Source: Chthonobacter albigriseus | GTDB lineage: Bacteria > Pseudomonadota > Alphaproteobacteria > Rhizobiales > Pleomorphomonadaceae | Reading direction: 5' to 3' | Assembly (NCBI RefSeq): GCF_013839445.1 | Contig: NZ_JACDIT010000001.1 | Span: 986,658-1,050,657 of the forward strand | DNA length: 64,000 nucleotides | In this document: one piece after another, positions 8,311 to 16,731 of the stretch | How the letters are laid out: the number at the start of each line of letters is the position of its first letter | How positions within the stretch are numbered: the first letter of the stretch is position 1 | Notes under the pieces: generated by a model | Databases searched by the model: none | The model's input: the letters and a program-made list of their open reading frames with translations, nothing else | Told to the model about the DNA's origin: nothing | Translations under genes and position numbers: made by a program

Positions 8311-10593
8311 ATGAAAGACAGGCCACCGCGCATCGAGCCGTCGCTCGGCAGGACAGCCGGCGACGAGGGCTTGCGCGTCACGCTGGAAGACCGGGTGCTG
8401 ACCGGACCTGCGCGAAGCGCCAAGGAGCCCGCCCGTTCCAAGCCGGCCGAACGCCGCGAGCCCCGAATGGACGAGGCGCCCCGCAGGCGCGGCCCGGCCG
8501 GCGGACGCAAGGCGGTCGAGGTGGAGGACGACGAACGGGCGGCGAGCCGACCGCGGCGATCGCGGCAGCCGGACCCGGACGCTGAGGCGGCCCCGCGCGG
8601 CGCCCGACGGCGCAAGGGCCGCAAGCGCGGGCTCCTTCGAGGTCTGGTCTATTGGGGCGCGACGCTGGCGCTCTGGGCGTTCATCGCGCTGATCGGCGTG
8701 CTCGGCTACACGGCAGCGACGCTGCCGCCGACGTCGGCCTGGGCCGTTCCCAAGCGGCCTCCCAACGTGGAGATCGTCGACGCCTCCGGAGCGCTGATCG
8801 CCAACCGCGGCGACACCGGCGGGGAATCGCTGACGCTCGACCAGATGCCGAAATATCTGCCGCAGGCGGTGATCGCGATCGAGGACCGTCGGTTCCGATC
8901 GCATCTCGGGATCGATCCGATCGGGCTTGCCCGCGCCGTCTTCGTGAACCTGAGCAGCGGCAACCTGGTGCAAGGCGGGTCGACGCTGACCCAGCAGCTG
9001 GCCAAGAACCTGTTCCTGGAGCCGGACCGGACGCTGGAGCGCAAGCTGCAGGAGGTGGTGCTCGCGTTCTGGCTGGAGCAGAAGTTCTCCAAGGACGAGA
9101 TCCTGGAGATGTACCTCAACCGTGTCTATCTCGGCGCGGGCGCCTATGGCGTCGACGGGGCGGCCCGACGGTATTTCGGCAAGTCCGCCCGGGAGCTGAC
9201 GCTGCTGGAATCGGCGACGCTGGCCGGGCTCCTGAAGGCGCCGTCGCGCTATGCGCCGACGCGGGACGCCAAGCTGGCGCAGGACCGGGCGAAGACGGTG
9301 CTCGCCGCCATGGTCGAGGAAGGCTATGTCACCCCGAAGGTGGCGCGCCAGGCCGGGGCGAGCCCGCTCGTCATCGCGCCGCAGAACACCTCGGCGCAGA
9401 ACTATGTCGCCGACTGGGTGATGGAGCTGCTGCCGGGCTACGTCGCCTCGGTGACGGGCGACATCGTGGTGGAGACGACCATTGACGTCGGCATGCAGCA
9501 GGCGGCGGAAGGCGCCCTGCGCGAGACACTGGCGGCGGAGGGCAAGAAGCACCAGGTCAGCCAGGGGGCACTGGTCGCGATCGACAACGATGGGGCGGTG
9601 AAGGCGCTGGTCGGCGGGCGCGACTACGGCGCGAGCCAGTTCAACCGTGCCGTGGCAGCCCGGCGGCAGCCGGGCTCGGCGTTCAAGCCGTTCGTCTTCC
9701 TGGCGGCGGTGGAACGCGGCTACATGCCGGAGCATGTGATGATCGACGAGCCGATCTCGATCAAGGGCTGGCAGCCGAAGAACTATTCGCGGGAGTATCT
9801 CGGTCCGGTGACGCTGACCACGGCGCTGGCGAAGTCGATCAACACCGTGGCGGCCCGGCTCGCCGCCGAGGTGGGCCCGGCCAACGTGGCGCAGACGGCG
9901 CGGCGCATCGGCATCGTTTCCAGGCTGCACGAGAACCCGTCCATCGCGCTCGGCACCGCCGAGGTGACGCCGCTGGAGATCACCGCCGCCTACGTTCCGT
10001 TCGCCAACGGCGGCTATGGCGTGATCCCCTATGTGATCGACCGGATCCGCAGCAAGGACGGGGAGATCCTGTTCACCCGGCAGGGCGACGGACCCGGCCG
10101 GGTGATCGACGAGCGCGACGTCGGCGTCATGAACCGGATGATGCAGACGGTCCTGGAGGTCGGCACCGGGCAGAAGGCGGTGCTGCGCGATCGGCCGGCG
10201 GGCGGCAAGACGGGCACCTCGCAGGACTTCCGCGACGCGTGGTTCCTCGGCTACGTAAACGGGCTCACCGCCGGAGTGTGGCTCGGAAACGACGACAACA
10301 CCCCCACGAAAAAAGCGACGGGCGGAAGTGTGACGTCGGTGGTCTGGAACCGCTTCATGACGAAGGCGACGGTCGCCGTTCCGGTCCGGCCGCTGCCCGG
10401 AACCGAGCTCGCGCCGCCGCCGGTGTTCGATCCCGCCATCGGTACCCCGATGGCCGATGCCGACGGTCTGCCGGCACTGGGGCCGAACGGTCCGGTGATG
10501 AGCCGGCCGGTTCCGCCGGTCGACGTGGGGGTCACGGCCTCCGGTCCGACCGACAAGGAGCGCAGCCTGCTGGAGCGACTGTTCGGGGGGTAA
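8311..10593 (+). CDS. penicillin-binding protein 1A, bifunctional peptidoglycan synthase
   Basis: The 760-residue class A PBP builds and cross-links peptidoglycan at the inner membrane. A cytoplasmic, strongly basic and proline-rich tail (1-110) is followed by one membrane helix (about 112-135). Next comes the GT51 glycosyltransferase domain with IAIEDRRFRSHLGID and GGSTLTQQLAKNLF, then the transpeptidase with the active-site serine in PGSAFKPF, the SIN motif in KSINT and the KTGTS box. All catalytic motifs are present. The tail is longer than in the E. coli enzyme, and tails like this often anchor partner proteins, though that is inference here. The CtrA-type site upstream suggests cell-cycle control. 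Confidence 0.95.
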   Translation: MKDRPPRIEPSLGRTAGDEGLRVTLEDRVLTGPARSAKEPARSKPAERREPRMDEAPRRRGPAGGRKAVEVEDDERAASRPRRSRQPDPDAEAAPRGARRRKGRKRGLLRGLVYWGATLALWAFIALIGVLGYTAATLPPTSAWAVPKRPPNVEIVDASGALIANRGDTGGESLTLDQMPKYLPQAVIAIEDRRFRSHLGIDPIGLARAVFVNLSSGNLVQGGSTLTQQLAKNLFLEPDRTLERKLQEVVLAFWLEQKFSKDEILEMYLNRVYLGAGAYGVDGAARRYFGKSARELTLLESATLAGLLKAPSRYAPTRDAKLAQDRAKTVLAAMVEEGYVTPKVARQAGASPLVIAPQNTSAQNYVADWVMELLPGYVASVTGDIVVETTIDVGMQQAAEGALRETLAAEGKKHQVSQGALVAIDNDGAVKALVGGRDYGASQFNRAVAARRQPGSAFKPFVFLAAVERGYMPEHVMIDEPISIKGWQPKNYSREYLGPVTLTTALAKSINTVAARLAAEVGPANVAQTARRIGIVSRLHENPSIALGTAEVTPLEITAAYVPFANGGYGVIPYVIDRIRSKDGEILFTRQGDGPGRVIDERDVGVMNRMMQTVLEVGTGQKAVLRDRPAGGKTGTSQDFRDAWFLGYVNGLTAGVWLGNDDNTPTKKATGGSVTSVVWNRFMTKATVAVPVRPLPGTELAPPPVFDPAIGTPMADADGLPALGPNGPVMSRPVPPVDVGVTASGPTDKERSLLERLFGG

Positions 10594-10635
10594 CCCCAGT
10601 GCTTCCGCACTTAACGGGTGACGCGCCGTGTCCGG

Positions 10636-11169
10636 TCAGCGCGCACTGGGCGGTAGCTCCGCCAGCCGGTTGACGAGATAGCTGGCCATGCGCTGCCAGG
10701 CGGCGTCGTTGTCGCCGCGGAAATCGAGCGACTTGTGCACCAGAGGACGGCCGGTCGCAGTGTCGCGGATTTCGGCCTCGAAGCTCATCACCAGGGTGCT
10801 GACCTTCTTCACCCAGCCGACCAGGACCCGGTCCGCGCCGGCCTTGCGGCCCAGCACGATGTCGCAGCCGTTGCAGGCGTGCAGGTTCTCCAGCCCCAGG
10901 GCAGCGTCAACGGCCGGCCGAATCGGGCCGAGGTCGACCACGTCGTAGAGCGTCCGGCGGGCCAGCTCCGCGGCGACAAAGTCGCGGAGTTCCGCCAATC
11001 TTCGGGCGTGATCGGCCGTCTGGTCGCGCGGTTCGCCCGACGTATCAACGATCGCGAAGTCGAGGACGGCGATCCGAGGTGCGGCGGTAACGATCCCGGG
11101 CGTGAGCATGGCGGCAGCAAGGGTCAGCGCCACGGCGGCGCGACGCGCGGATTTGAACATCAGTGTCAT
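10636..11169 (-). CDS. exported DUF2380/DUF3280-like protein
   Basis: The 177-residue protein has a clear signal peptide (about 1-30, cleaved after VTAA), then a domain beginning RIAVLDFAIVDTSGE that resembles the DUF2380/DUF3280 family. That family is thought to share the TolB N-terminal-like fold that starts with AVLDF. Two cysteines (HACNGCD) may form a disulfide in the periplasm. The ATG at 11169 is preferred over an upstream TTG because GGGAGAG precedes it. It is divergent from a histidine kinase/LuxR-type regulator pair across 177 bp. That arrangement suggests, but does not prove, a ligand-sensing or target role. The molecular function is unknown. Confidence 0.7.
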   Translation of the reverse strand: MTLMFKSARRAAVALTLAAAMLTPGIVTAAPRIAVLDFAIVDTSGEPRDQTADHARRLAELRDFVAAELARRTLYDVVDLGPIRPAVDAALGLENLHACNGCDIVLGRKAGADRVLVGWVKKVSTLVMSFEAEIRDTATGRPLVHKSLDFRGDNDAAWQRMASYLVNRLAELPPSAR

Positions 11170-11346
11170 CGGTCTCTCCCGTTCCAAGGCAAGACGAGCC
11201 TGCCGGAGCGGTCGGCCGGCGGCTATGGCCAGGCGGCCCGACCGGACGCGGGCATTTTGCCCGACGTGACCGGGAGCGCTTGAGCGCTCCGGGAACCCGG
11301 TTCACTCTCGCCAGATCCGTTCCTTCCGGTTCCGCGAGACAGCCTG

Positions 11347-12711
11347 ATGCCCTTCGTTTCCAGCCTGATCCTGCGATTTGCCGTGGCGGCGGCGGTTTGC
11401 GCCTTGCTTGCCGCGACGGCCATCGTGACGGAAGCGGCCCGGTCAGTCTCGCTGGAGACGCGGGCCGCAGCGAGCCTGGCAGGGCGGCAGATCGAGGCGG
11501 CGCTGCTGCGATCGGGGAGCGGCTACGGCTCAGAGGCGACCTTCGCAGCCGTCGAGGCCCTTCCGTCTGACGCGCTCGGGACCGGTCGCTGCTTCACCTA
11601 CCGGTCGGCAGAAGACGGCTGGACACTCTGCCGGGGCAGCGATGCGACCGAGGCGGTGGCACCGACGTGGTATCCCCGTCTGCTGCAGATTGTCGGCATG
11701 TCCGGAACTCCCGTCGAGATCGCCGTCAACGGGCCACGCGGCCGGGCCGGGCAGTTGTCGGTCCGCACCGAGCCGACAGCCGTGGCGGTGCGGACGTGGT
11801 CGGAGGTCCGGATCATCGCGGGCGTAGCCGGAACAGCTGCGCTGGCGACGTCAGTCCTCCTGATAGGCCTGGTGGGCCATGCGCTCCTGCCGACCCGGCG
11901 CACCCTTGCCGGCCTGAGGCGGCTCGAGGCCGGCGACTATGCCGCCCGTCTGCCGCAGTCCGGGGTCCGGGAGTTCGACACCATCGCCGATGCGTTCAAC
12001 GGTCTGGCCGAGCGGCTCGAGCAGATCACGGCGGAACGCGCGGCGCTCACACGCCGGCTGATCGCCGTCCAGGAAGAGGAACGCCGAACCCTGGCGCGCG
12101 AACTCCATGACGAATTCGGCCAGTCGCTGACTGCCATCCAGTCGCTGGCGGCGGCCGTGGAACTCGGCGCCGAGCCGCACCAGACGGCGTCGATAGAGGA
12201 TGCCCGCCTGATCGGACGCGTGGCGGCGAGACTTTCGGAGATCGTCCGCGGATCCCTGGAGCGGCTCAGACCGTCCGAGCTCGACACCTACGGCCTTGCC
12301 GCGAGCCTTCGCGGACTGCTGCTCGGCCGCGACGGGGTGCTGACTCGCCGCGATGGCAAACGGGTCGAGGTAGACCTTTCGATCGACGAAACGGTGGAGG
12401 AGGCCTCGCCGGAGATCGCCCTCAGCTTCTTCCGCGTCGTGCAGGAATGCCTGACGAACACCGCTCGGCACGGCCAGTCCAAGCACATTCGGATCCAACT
12501 CTTGAGGGAAACCGCGCAACAGCAGGCGGGCTACGCGCTCCTGATCGAGGACGACGGCGGCGGATCCGACGACAGGGCCGGCTCAGGGCTCGGGCTGTCT
12601 GGCATGCGAGAGCGGATCATGGCGCTCGGCGGACGGTTCAGCGTGGAACGCTCCGCCCATGGAATGCGGCTCAGCGCGTCTGTCCCCTCCGGCGCGGGAG
12701 GGCCGGCATGA
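11347..12711 (+). CDS. NarL-family sensor histidine kinase
   Basis: The 454-residue inner-membrane kinase has a first membrane helix (about 8-30), a periplasmic sensor of about 130 residues, a second helix (about 158-182), a HAMP linker, a HisKA_3 domain with the phospho-accepting His in RELHDEFGQSLTA, and a HATPase domain (IEDDGGG, GLGLSGMRERI). The periplasmic part has a single pair of cysteines (GRCFTY, TLCRG) but no recognised ligand domain. Its ATGA junction with the response regulator gene shows tight coupling. The signal is unknown. Confidence 0.88.
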   Translation: MPFVSSLILRFAVAAAVCALLAATAIVTEAARSVSLETRAAASLAGRQIEAALLRSGSGYGSEATFAAVEALPSDALGTGRCFTYRSAEDGWTLCRGSDATEAVAPTWYPRLLQIVGMSGTPVEIAVNGPRGRAGQLSVRTEPTAVAVRTWSEVRIIAGVAGTAALATSVLLIGLVGHALLPTRRTLAGLRRLEAGDYAARLPQSGVREFDTIADAFNGLAERLEQITAERAALTRRLIAVQEEERRTLARELHDEFGQSLTAIQSLAAAVELGAEPHQTASIEDARLIGRVAARLSEIVRGSLERLRPSELDTYGLAASLRGLLLGRDGVLTRRDGKRVEVDLSIDETVEEASPEIALSFFRVVQECLTNTARHGQSKHIRIQLLRETAQQQAGYALLIEDDGGGSDDRAGSGLGLSGMRERIMALGGRFSVERSAHGMRLSASVPSGAGGPA

Positions 12712-13340
12712 CCGCCGTACGGATCCTCCTTGTGGACGACCATCCAGTGGTGCGCGAGGGCTACCAGCGGCTGCTCGACCGGTTGCCGGAGTTCGCGGTG
12801 GCCGGCGAAGCGGCTGACGCCGCGGAAGCCTACAAACGCTACCGCGAGATCCAGCCGGACCTTACGATCATGGACCTATCCATACCGGGGGCGGGCGGCG
12901 TCGAGGCGATCCGGCATATCCGACAGTGGGACCGGTCGGCGCGCGTTCTGGTGGTCAGCATCCACACCCGAGCAGTGTTCGTGCGGCAGGCCTTTCAGGC
13001 TGGCGCGGCGGGCTACGTCAGCAAGTCCAGCGGGCCGGCCGAGCTCGTCCAGGCGGCCAAAGAGGTGGCGCGCGGGCGCCGCTGGATCGGCGACGACATC
13101 GCGCGCGAACTCGCGCTCAGTTCGGTGGCGACGGAGGCGGACGCGCTGGACCGGCTCAGCGTGCGTGAGTTCACGGTGCTGCGGATGCTGCTCGCCGGGT
13201 CGGAGGTGGCCGAGGTCGCCGAAAAGCTCTGCATCAGCCCCAAGACGGTGCGGAACTGCCATTATGCGATCAAGGCCAAGCTGGGTGCCCGGACTGACCT
13301 GGACCTTGCAAGGACCGCGATACAGGCCGGGCTCGGCTGA
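12708..13340 (+). CDS. LuxR/NarL-type response regulator
   Basis: The 210-residue protein has a receiver domain (1-120) with the acidic pocket Asp10-Asp11 and phospho-acceptor Asp56 (TIMDLSIPG), and a C-terminal LuxR helix-turn-helix (about 145-205). The recognition region is SPKTVRNCHYAIKAKLG. The start ATG overlaps the kinase stop (ATGA), and an open frame upstream is only kinase sequence read out of frame. The likely targets include the divergent exported protein gene and this operon, but no binding site could be defined. Confidence 0.9.
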   Translation: MTAVRILLVDDHPVVREGYQRLLDRLPEFAVAGEAADAAEAYKRYREIQPDLTIMDLSIPGAGGVEAIRHIRQWDRSARVLVVSIHTRAVFVRQAFQAGAAGYVSKSSGPAELVQAAKEVARGRRWIGDDIARELALSSVATEADALDRLSVREFTVLRMLLAGSEVAEVAEKLCISPKTVRNCHYAIKAKLGARTDLDLARTAIQAGLG

Positions 13341-13349
13341 TCGGGCTGC

Positions 13350-14147
13350 TTATCCGACCTTGTGGAGGTCGCGGCCGTGCGCCTTCAGCCAGGCCTTGGC
13401 GTCGTCCGTGCGCGGGGCGAGGCGGTAGCAGATCGCCCAGAAGCGGTCGGAGTGGTTCATCTCCTTGAGGTGGGCGACCTCGTGGGCGGCCAGGTAGTCG
13501 AGCACCACGGGCGGCGCCATGATCAGGCGCCACGAGAAGGACAGGGTTCCGGCCGATGTGGCCGAGCCCCAGCGCGATGTGGTGTCCTTGAGGCGGATCG
13601 CGACGGGCTTCACACCGAGTGCGGCGGCGTGCCGGGCGACAGCCTCGGCATAATCGGCGCGGGCCTGCCGTTTCAGGAAATCGGTGATGCGGCGGTTGGC
13701 GTGCTCGGCGGCGCCCGGGACCAGGAGAACCGGACCGCTATCGTCGCGTGCCTGCCGGACGAGGCCGCGCCCCACTCCGGTGAGCCGCACTCGGTGGGCT
13801 ACGCCCCTCAGATGGACGATCTCCAGCGGCTGGCCTGGGACCGTCGGCGCCGGCGCAAGTTTGTCCTCCAGCCAATCCAGGTGACGGCCGACGAAAGCTT
13901 TCGCTTCAGCCACCGTGCCGCGCTTGGGCAGCGTGACCACGGCGCTCTCGCCTCTGGGGTGGACGCGGAGGGTGTAACGACGGGCGCGGGCGTTGCGACG
14001 GAGCGCGACGTCGACAGGGCGCCCGCCGACCTCGACCGTGAACCCGGCCGGCGCCGACCCTGGCGGAGCGGGTTTCTTGCGGGCCTCCGGCTTCGGCGGA
14101 GACGGCTGCGCGAAGGGGAACAGCAGGGGAATCCAGCGATTCGGCAT
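13350..14147 (-). CDS. YgjP-like zinc metallopeptidase (DUF45)
   Basis: The 265-residue protein matches the YgjP/SprT-like metallopeptidase family. The zinc-binding HEVAH (His222, Glu223, His226) and the following NHSDRFW block, which carries a third candidate ligand, are complete. TTSRWGS is the other family hallmark. The N-terminus is proline-rich. The substrate is unknown. Nine bases separate its stop from the stop of the convergent LuxR-type regulator. Confidence 0.85.
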   Translation of the reverse strand: MPNRWIPLLFPFAQPSPPKPEARKKPAPPGSAPAGFTVEVGGRPVDVALRRNARARRYTLRVHPRGESAVVTLPKRGTVAEAKAFVGRHLDWLEDKLAPAPTVPGQPLEIVHLRGVAHRVRLTGVGRGLVRQARDDSGPVLLVPGAAEHANRRITDFLKRQARADYAEAVARHAAALGVKPVAIRLKDTTSRWGSATSAGTLSFSWRLIMAPPVVLDYLAAHEVAHLKEMNHSDRFWAICYRLAPRTDDAKAWLKAHGRDLHKVG

Positions 14148-14181
14148 CGAAGAAGTGTAGCCGGACCCGCCGGCATGACGA

Positions 14182-14216
14182 AGCCCCGGAGAGAGGATGA
14201 CCTCGCCTCCGGGGCT
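14182..14216 (-). terminator. hairpin after DUF2852 gene
   Basis: The inverted repeat AGCCCCGGAG / CTCCGGGGCT has a 15-base loop and lies between the metallopeptidase gene and the DUF2852 gene, both on the minus strand. There is no long T-tract, so termination may be weak or Rho-assisted. Confidence 0.5.
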
Positions 14217-14300
14217 CGTCTGGTTGGCTGGGGACGGGACCGGGTGAGCCCGCCCCAGCCGGAGGTCAGGAAGAACCGTCGTTGACGTCCAGGCGGGGGA

Positions 14301-14690
14301 TCAGCCGGCGGGGTTTGTCCGGCTCGCCATGAACCGATCGAACTCTTCCTGGTCCTTCGCACGACGAAGGTTGCGAAGGAACTCGTCGAACTCGGTGCGC
14401 ATCGCCTCGATCTTGGCGCGCTCCTCTTCCAAACGCTTCAGTTCGCGCGTCCGGTACTCGTCGAAGGCCGCATTGCCGGTGCGGCCGAAATCCGCGGCGC
14501 CGAAGGGTGTTGAGCGCATCGCGTTCTCCAGGTTGGGCCGCGCTTCCGCCCACGCAGCCTTCATACGATCGCCCCAGAGGATGTAGGCAAGCATGGCCAG
14601 GCCGAGTGGCCAGAACATGATGAAGCCCAACACCATGAGACCGGTGGAAAGCGGGTTCCAACCAGGCCGAAGTGTGCAACCACGTGTCAT
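14301..14690 (-). CDS. DUF2852 family membrane protein
   Basis: The 129-residue protein has one or two N-terminal membrane segments (about 12-40) followed by a charged, coiled-coil-like region rich in Glu, Arg and Lys (about 80-125). This layout is typical of DUF2852, a family found mainly in alphaproteobacteria with no known function. The ATG has a GAGGA ribosome-binding site eight bases upstream. Confidence 0.8.
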   Translation of the reverse strand: MTRGCTLRPGWNPLSTGLMVLGFIMFWPLGLAMLAYILWGDRMKAAWAEARPNLENAMRSTPFGAADFGRTGNAAFDEYRTRELKRLEEERAKIEAMRTEFDEFLRNLRRAKDQEEFDRFMASRTNPAG

Positions 14691-14902
14691 ATTTCTAGTC
14701 CTCGAAGTGTCGACTTTGACGAATTCGAGGTGGCCCCGACCCGTTCTAGCTTCAAGAGCCTCCCAAGTCTTTTTCGGACATGAGCCGGAATTATGGCATG
14801 TGAATCAACAACGTTGGCGGTCCAAAAAAGATCCTGGCGGGGAGATCTTGAAAACAGGCTCCGGTATCACGTGGGCGTGAGGGACGGACGGTCCGTCGGC
14901 CG

Positions 14903-14938
14903 CAAAAGAAAAGGCGCGGCTCGTTTGCAAGCCGCGCC
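14903..14938 (-). terminator. Rho-independent terminator of the PHB depolymerase gene
   Basis: On the minus strand the stem GGCGCGGCT / AGCCGCGCC (8-base loop) is followed by a TTTTCTTTT tract. It sits about 50 bp after the depolymerase stop codon. This is the best terminator signal for that gene. The rest of 14691-14987 shows no gene I can support. Confidence 0.8.
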
Positions 14939-14987
14939 GGTCCCAATCGGTTCACCGCCGGATCTCGTCCGGCAGCGACTGACGGCC

Positions 14988-16484
14988 TCAGGCCATCATC
15001 AACTTGCGGGCCTGACCGACCCAGTCCTCGCGGCGGATGCGACCCCGCAGGGAAAGCCGGTTGTCCAGGTCGTCGACCTGGGCGTCGGTCAGTTCGGCCA
15101 CCTGATCGATCAGGAAGATGCCCTCGCGATAGAGCATCTCCTCCAGCTTGGGCCCGATGCCGGCAATCCGCTTGAGGTCGTGGATCTCCGCCTTGGGAAC
15201 GGCCGCAGCCGCGCGGCGGATCCTGTCCGCCCGGGCGGTGTCGGAGCGCTGGTTGTGGGTGAGGATGAAATCCGCCACGCGGGGGCAGATCTCGCCGCGC
15301 CAGCGCGAGCCGTTGAAGACGCCGTAGTGGCCGACGCCCGGCTGCATGTAGTGGACCTTCTTGTCCTCCGGCAGGTTCACGCAGAGGTCCTGGGCGGCGG
15401 AGGTCTGGCCGATGCCGGTGATGTCGTCCTTCTCGCCCTCGATGGTGAGAAGCGCGCAGTTGCGGATGGCCGAGCAGTTCACCAGCCGTCCGCGATGGAG
15501 CATCTCACCGTTCGGCAGCGCGTGGGTCATGAAGACGGTCTCGACGGTCTGGAGGTAGAACTCCGCCGTGAGATCCATCACCGCCAGGTATTCGTCGTAG
15601 AACTCGCGGTGCTTCTCCGCGCTGTCGCCGTCGCCCTTCACGAGGTGATTGTAGAAGTCCTTGTGAGCGCCGACGTGGCGGTCGAGGTTCATGCTCATGA
15701 AGCCGGTCAGCTGCAGGAAGCCGGGGTAGACGTCGCGATAGACGCCCGGGTGCGGGAAGGGCACCTTCATGACGACGTTGCGGCGGAACCATTCGATGTC
15801 GCGCTGCTCAGCCAGCTTGTTGACGGCGGTCGGATTGCGGCGGGTGTCGATCGGACCGCCCATCAGGGTCATGGTGAGGGGCGCGAGAGGATCCTCGTTC
15901 TCCTCCATCACCGCGACGGCGGCTAGCACCGGGACCGAGGGCTGACAGACCGCGAGGACGTGGGCGTCGCCGCCGAGGGCGTGGAGCATCTCGATGACGT
16001 AGTCGATGTAGTCGTCGAGGTCGAAGCGGCCGTCGGTCAGCGGGACCATCCGAGCGTCGATCCAGTCGGTGATGTAGACGTCGTGCTTGGGCAGCAGCGC
16101 TTCCACCGTGCCGCGAAGCAGGGTGGCGTAGTGGCCCGACATGGGGGCGACGACCAGCACCTTGGGGTCGCGGCGGCGGGATCCAGGCACCGCGCGCTCG
16201 AAATGGACCATGCGGGCGAAGGGCTTCTCCCACACCACCTTCTCGGTGACAGGAACGCGGACGCCGCCGACGACCGTGGCGTCGAGGCCGAACTCGGGCT
16301 TGCCGTAGCGGCGCGTGGTGCGCTCGAAAAGTTCGCAGGCGGCGGCGATCGAGCGACCCATCTGGGTCTGCGACAGCGGGTTGAACGGATTCTGGAAGTA
16401 GAGGCGGGTCATGTCCGCCGCTGCTCTCGCCGGACCCATCGCCGCGTGGTTGAACTCGTACAGATGATAGTACGGCACGTTCAT
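14988..16484 (-). CDS. phaZ: intracellular polyhydroxybutyrate depolymerase with C-terminal HhH domain
   Basis: The 498-residue protein matches the intracellular PhaZ family (N-terminal PHB depolymerase block YHLYEFNHAAMGPARAAA, then an alpha/beta hydrolase core). Family members degrade stored PHB granules. The candidate nucleophile lies in LAVCQPSVP, where a Cys takes the place of the classical Ser, as in the cytoplasmic PhaZ group. The last 65 residues form a separate helix-hairpin-helix-like module (LKRIAGIGPKLEEML to DWVGQARKL). Similar modules occur at the C-terminus of NuoE and some other proteins in this bacterial group. The ATG at 16484 is chosen over a GTG at 16502 because the conserved family N-terminus starts there. 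It is divergent from regB. Confidence 0.88.
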   Translation of the reverse strand: MNVPYYHLYEFNHAAMGPARAAADMTRLYFQNPFNPLSQTQMGRSIAAACELFERTTRRYGKPEFGLDATVVGGVRVPVTEKVVWEKPFARMVHFERAVPGSRRRDPKVLVVAPMSGHYATLLRGTVEALLPKHDVYITDWIDARMVPLTDGRFDLDDYIDYVIEMLHALGGDAHVLAVCQPSVPVLAAVAVMEENEDPLAPLTMTLMGGPIDTRRNPTAVNKLAEQRDIEWFRRNVVMKVPFPHPGVYRDVYPGFLQLTGFMSMNLDRHVGAHKDFYNHLVKGDGDSAEKHREFYDEYLAVMDLTAEFYLQTVETVFMTHALPNGEMLHRGRLVNCSAIRNCALLTIEGEKDDITGIGQTSAAQDLCVNLPEDKKVHYMQPGVGHYGVFNGSRWRGEICPRVADFILTHNQRSDTARADRIRRAAAAVPKAEIHDLKRIAGIGPKLEEMLYREGIFLIDQVAELTDAQVDDLDNRLSLRGRIRREDWVGQARKLMMA

Positions 16485-16731
16485 CCTCTCTGGTCCCTGC
16501 ACTCACGAGTACGCTACAGACGGAAGCGGCTTCTATGACCGAGGGTTCCACCGCAATGGGATTCCGAGAATAGGCAGCGGATTGATTTTTACGCAAGGGA
16601 CGGCCCTATCCGCCAAAAGTCTCGCAGGAACCGTGAATACCTGAGGGGATCGCCTCAGCGTGCTTGCAAGACCTGCCCTGCGACCACACGAAGCGGTTTG
16701 CGCGCGGTTGGCGGGCGGCTAGAACAGCGAC

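Noticed and set aside
10594-10650. CCCAGTGC and GCACTGGG as a possible terminator between PBP1A and the DUF2380-like gene
   Set aside because: The arms are about 40 bases apart and one arm lies in coding sequence. There is no T-tract.
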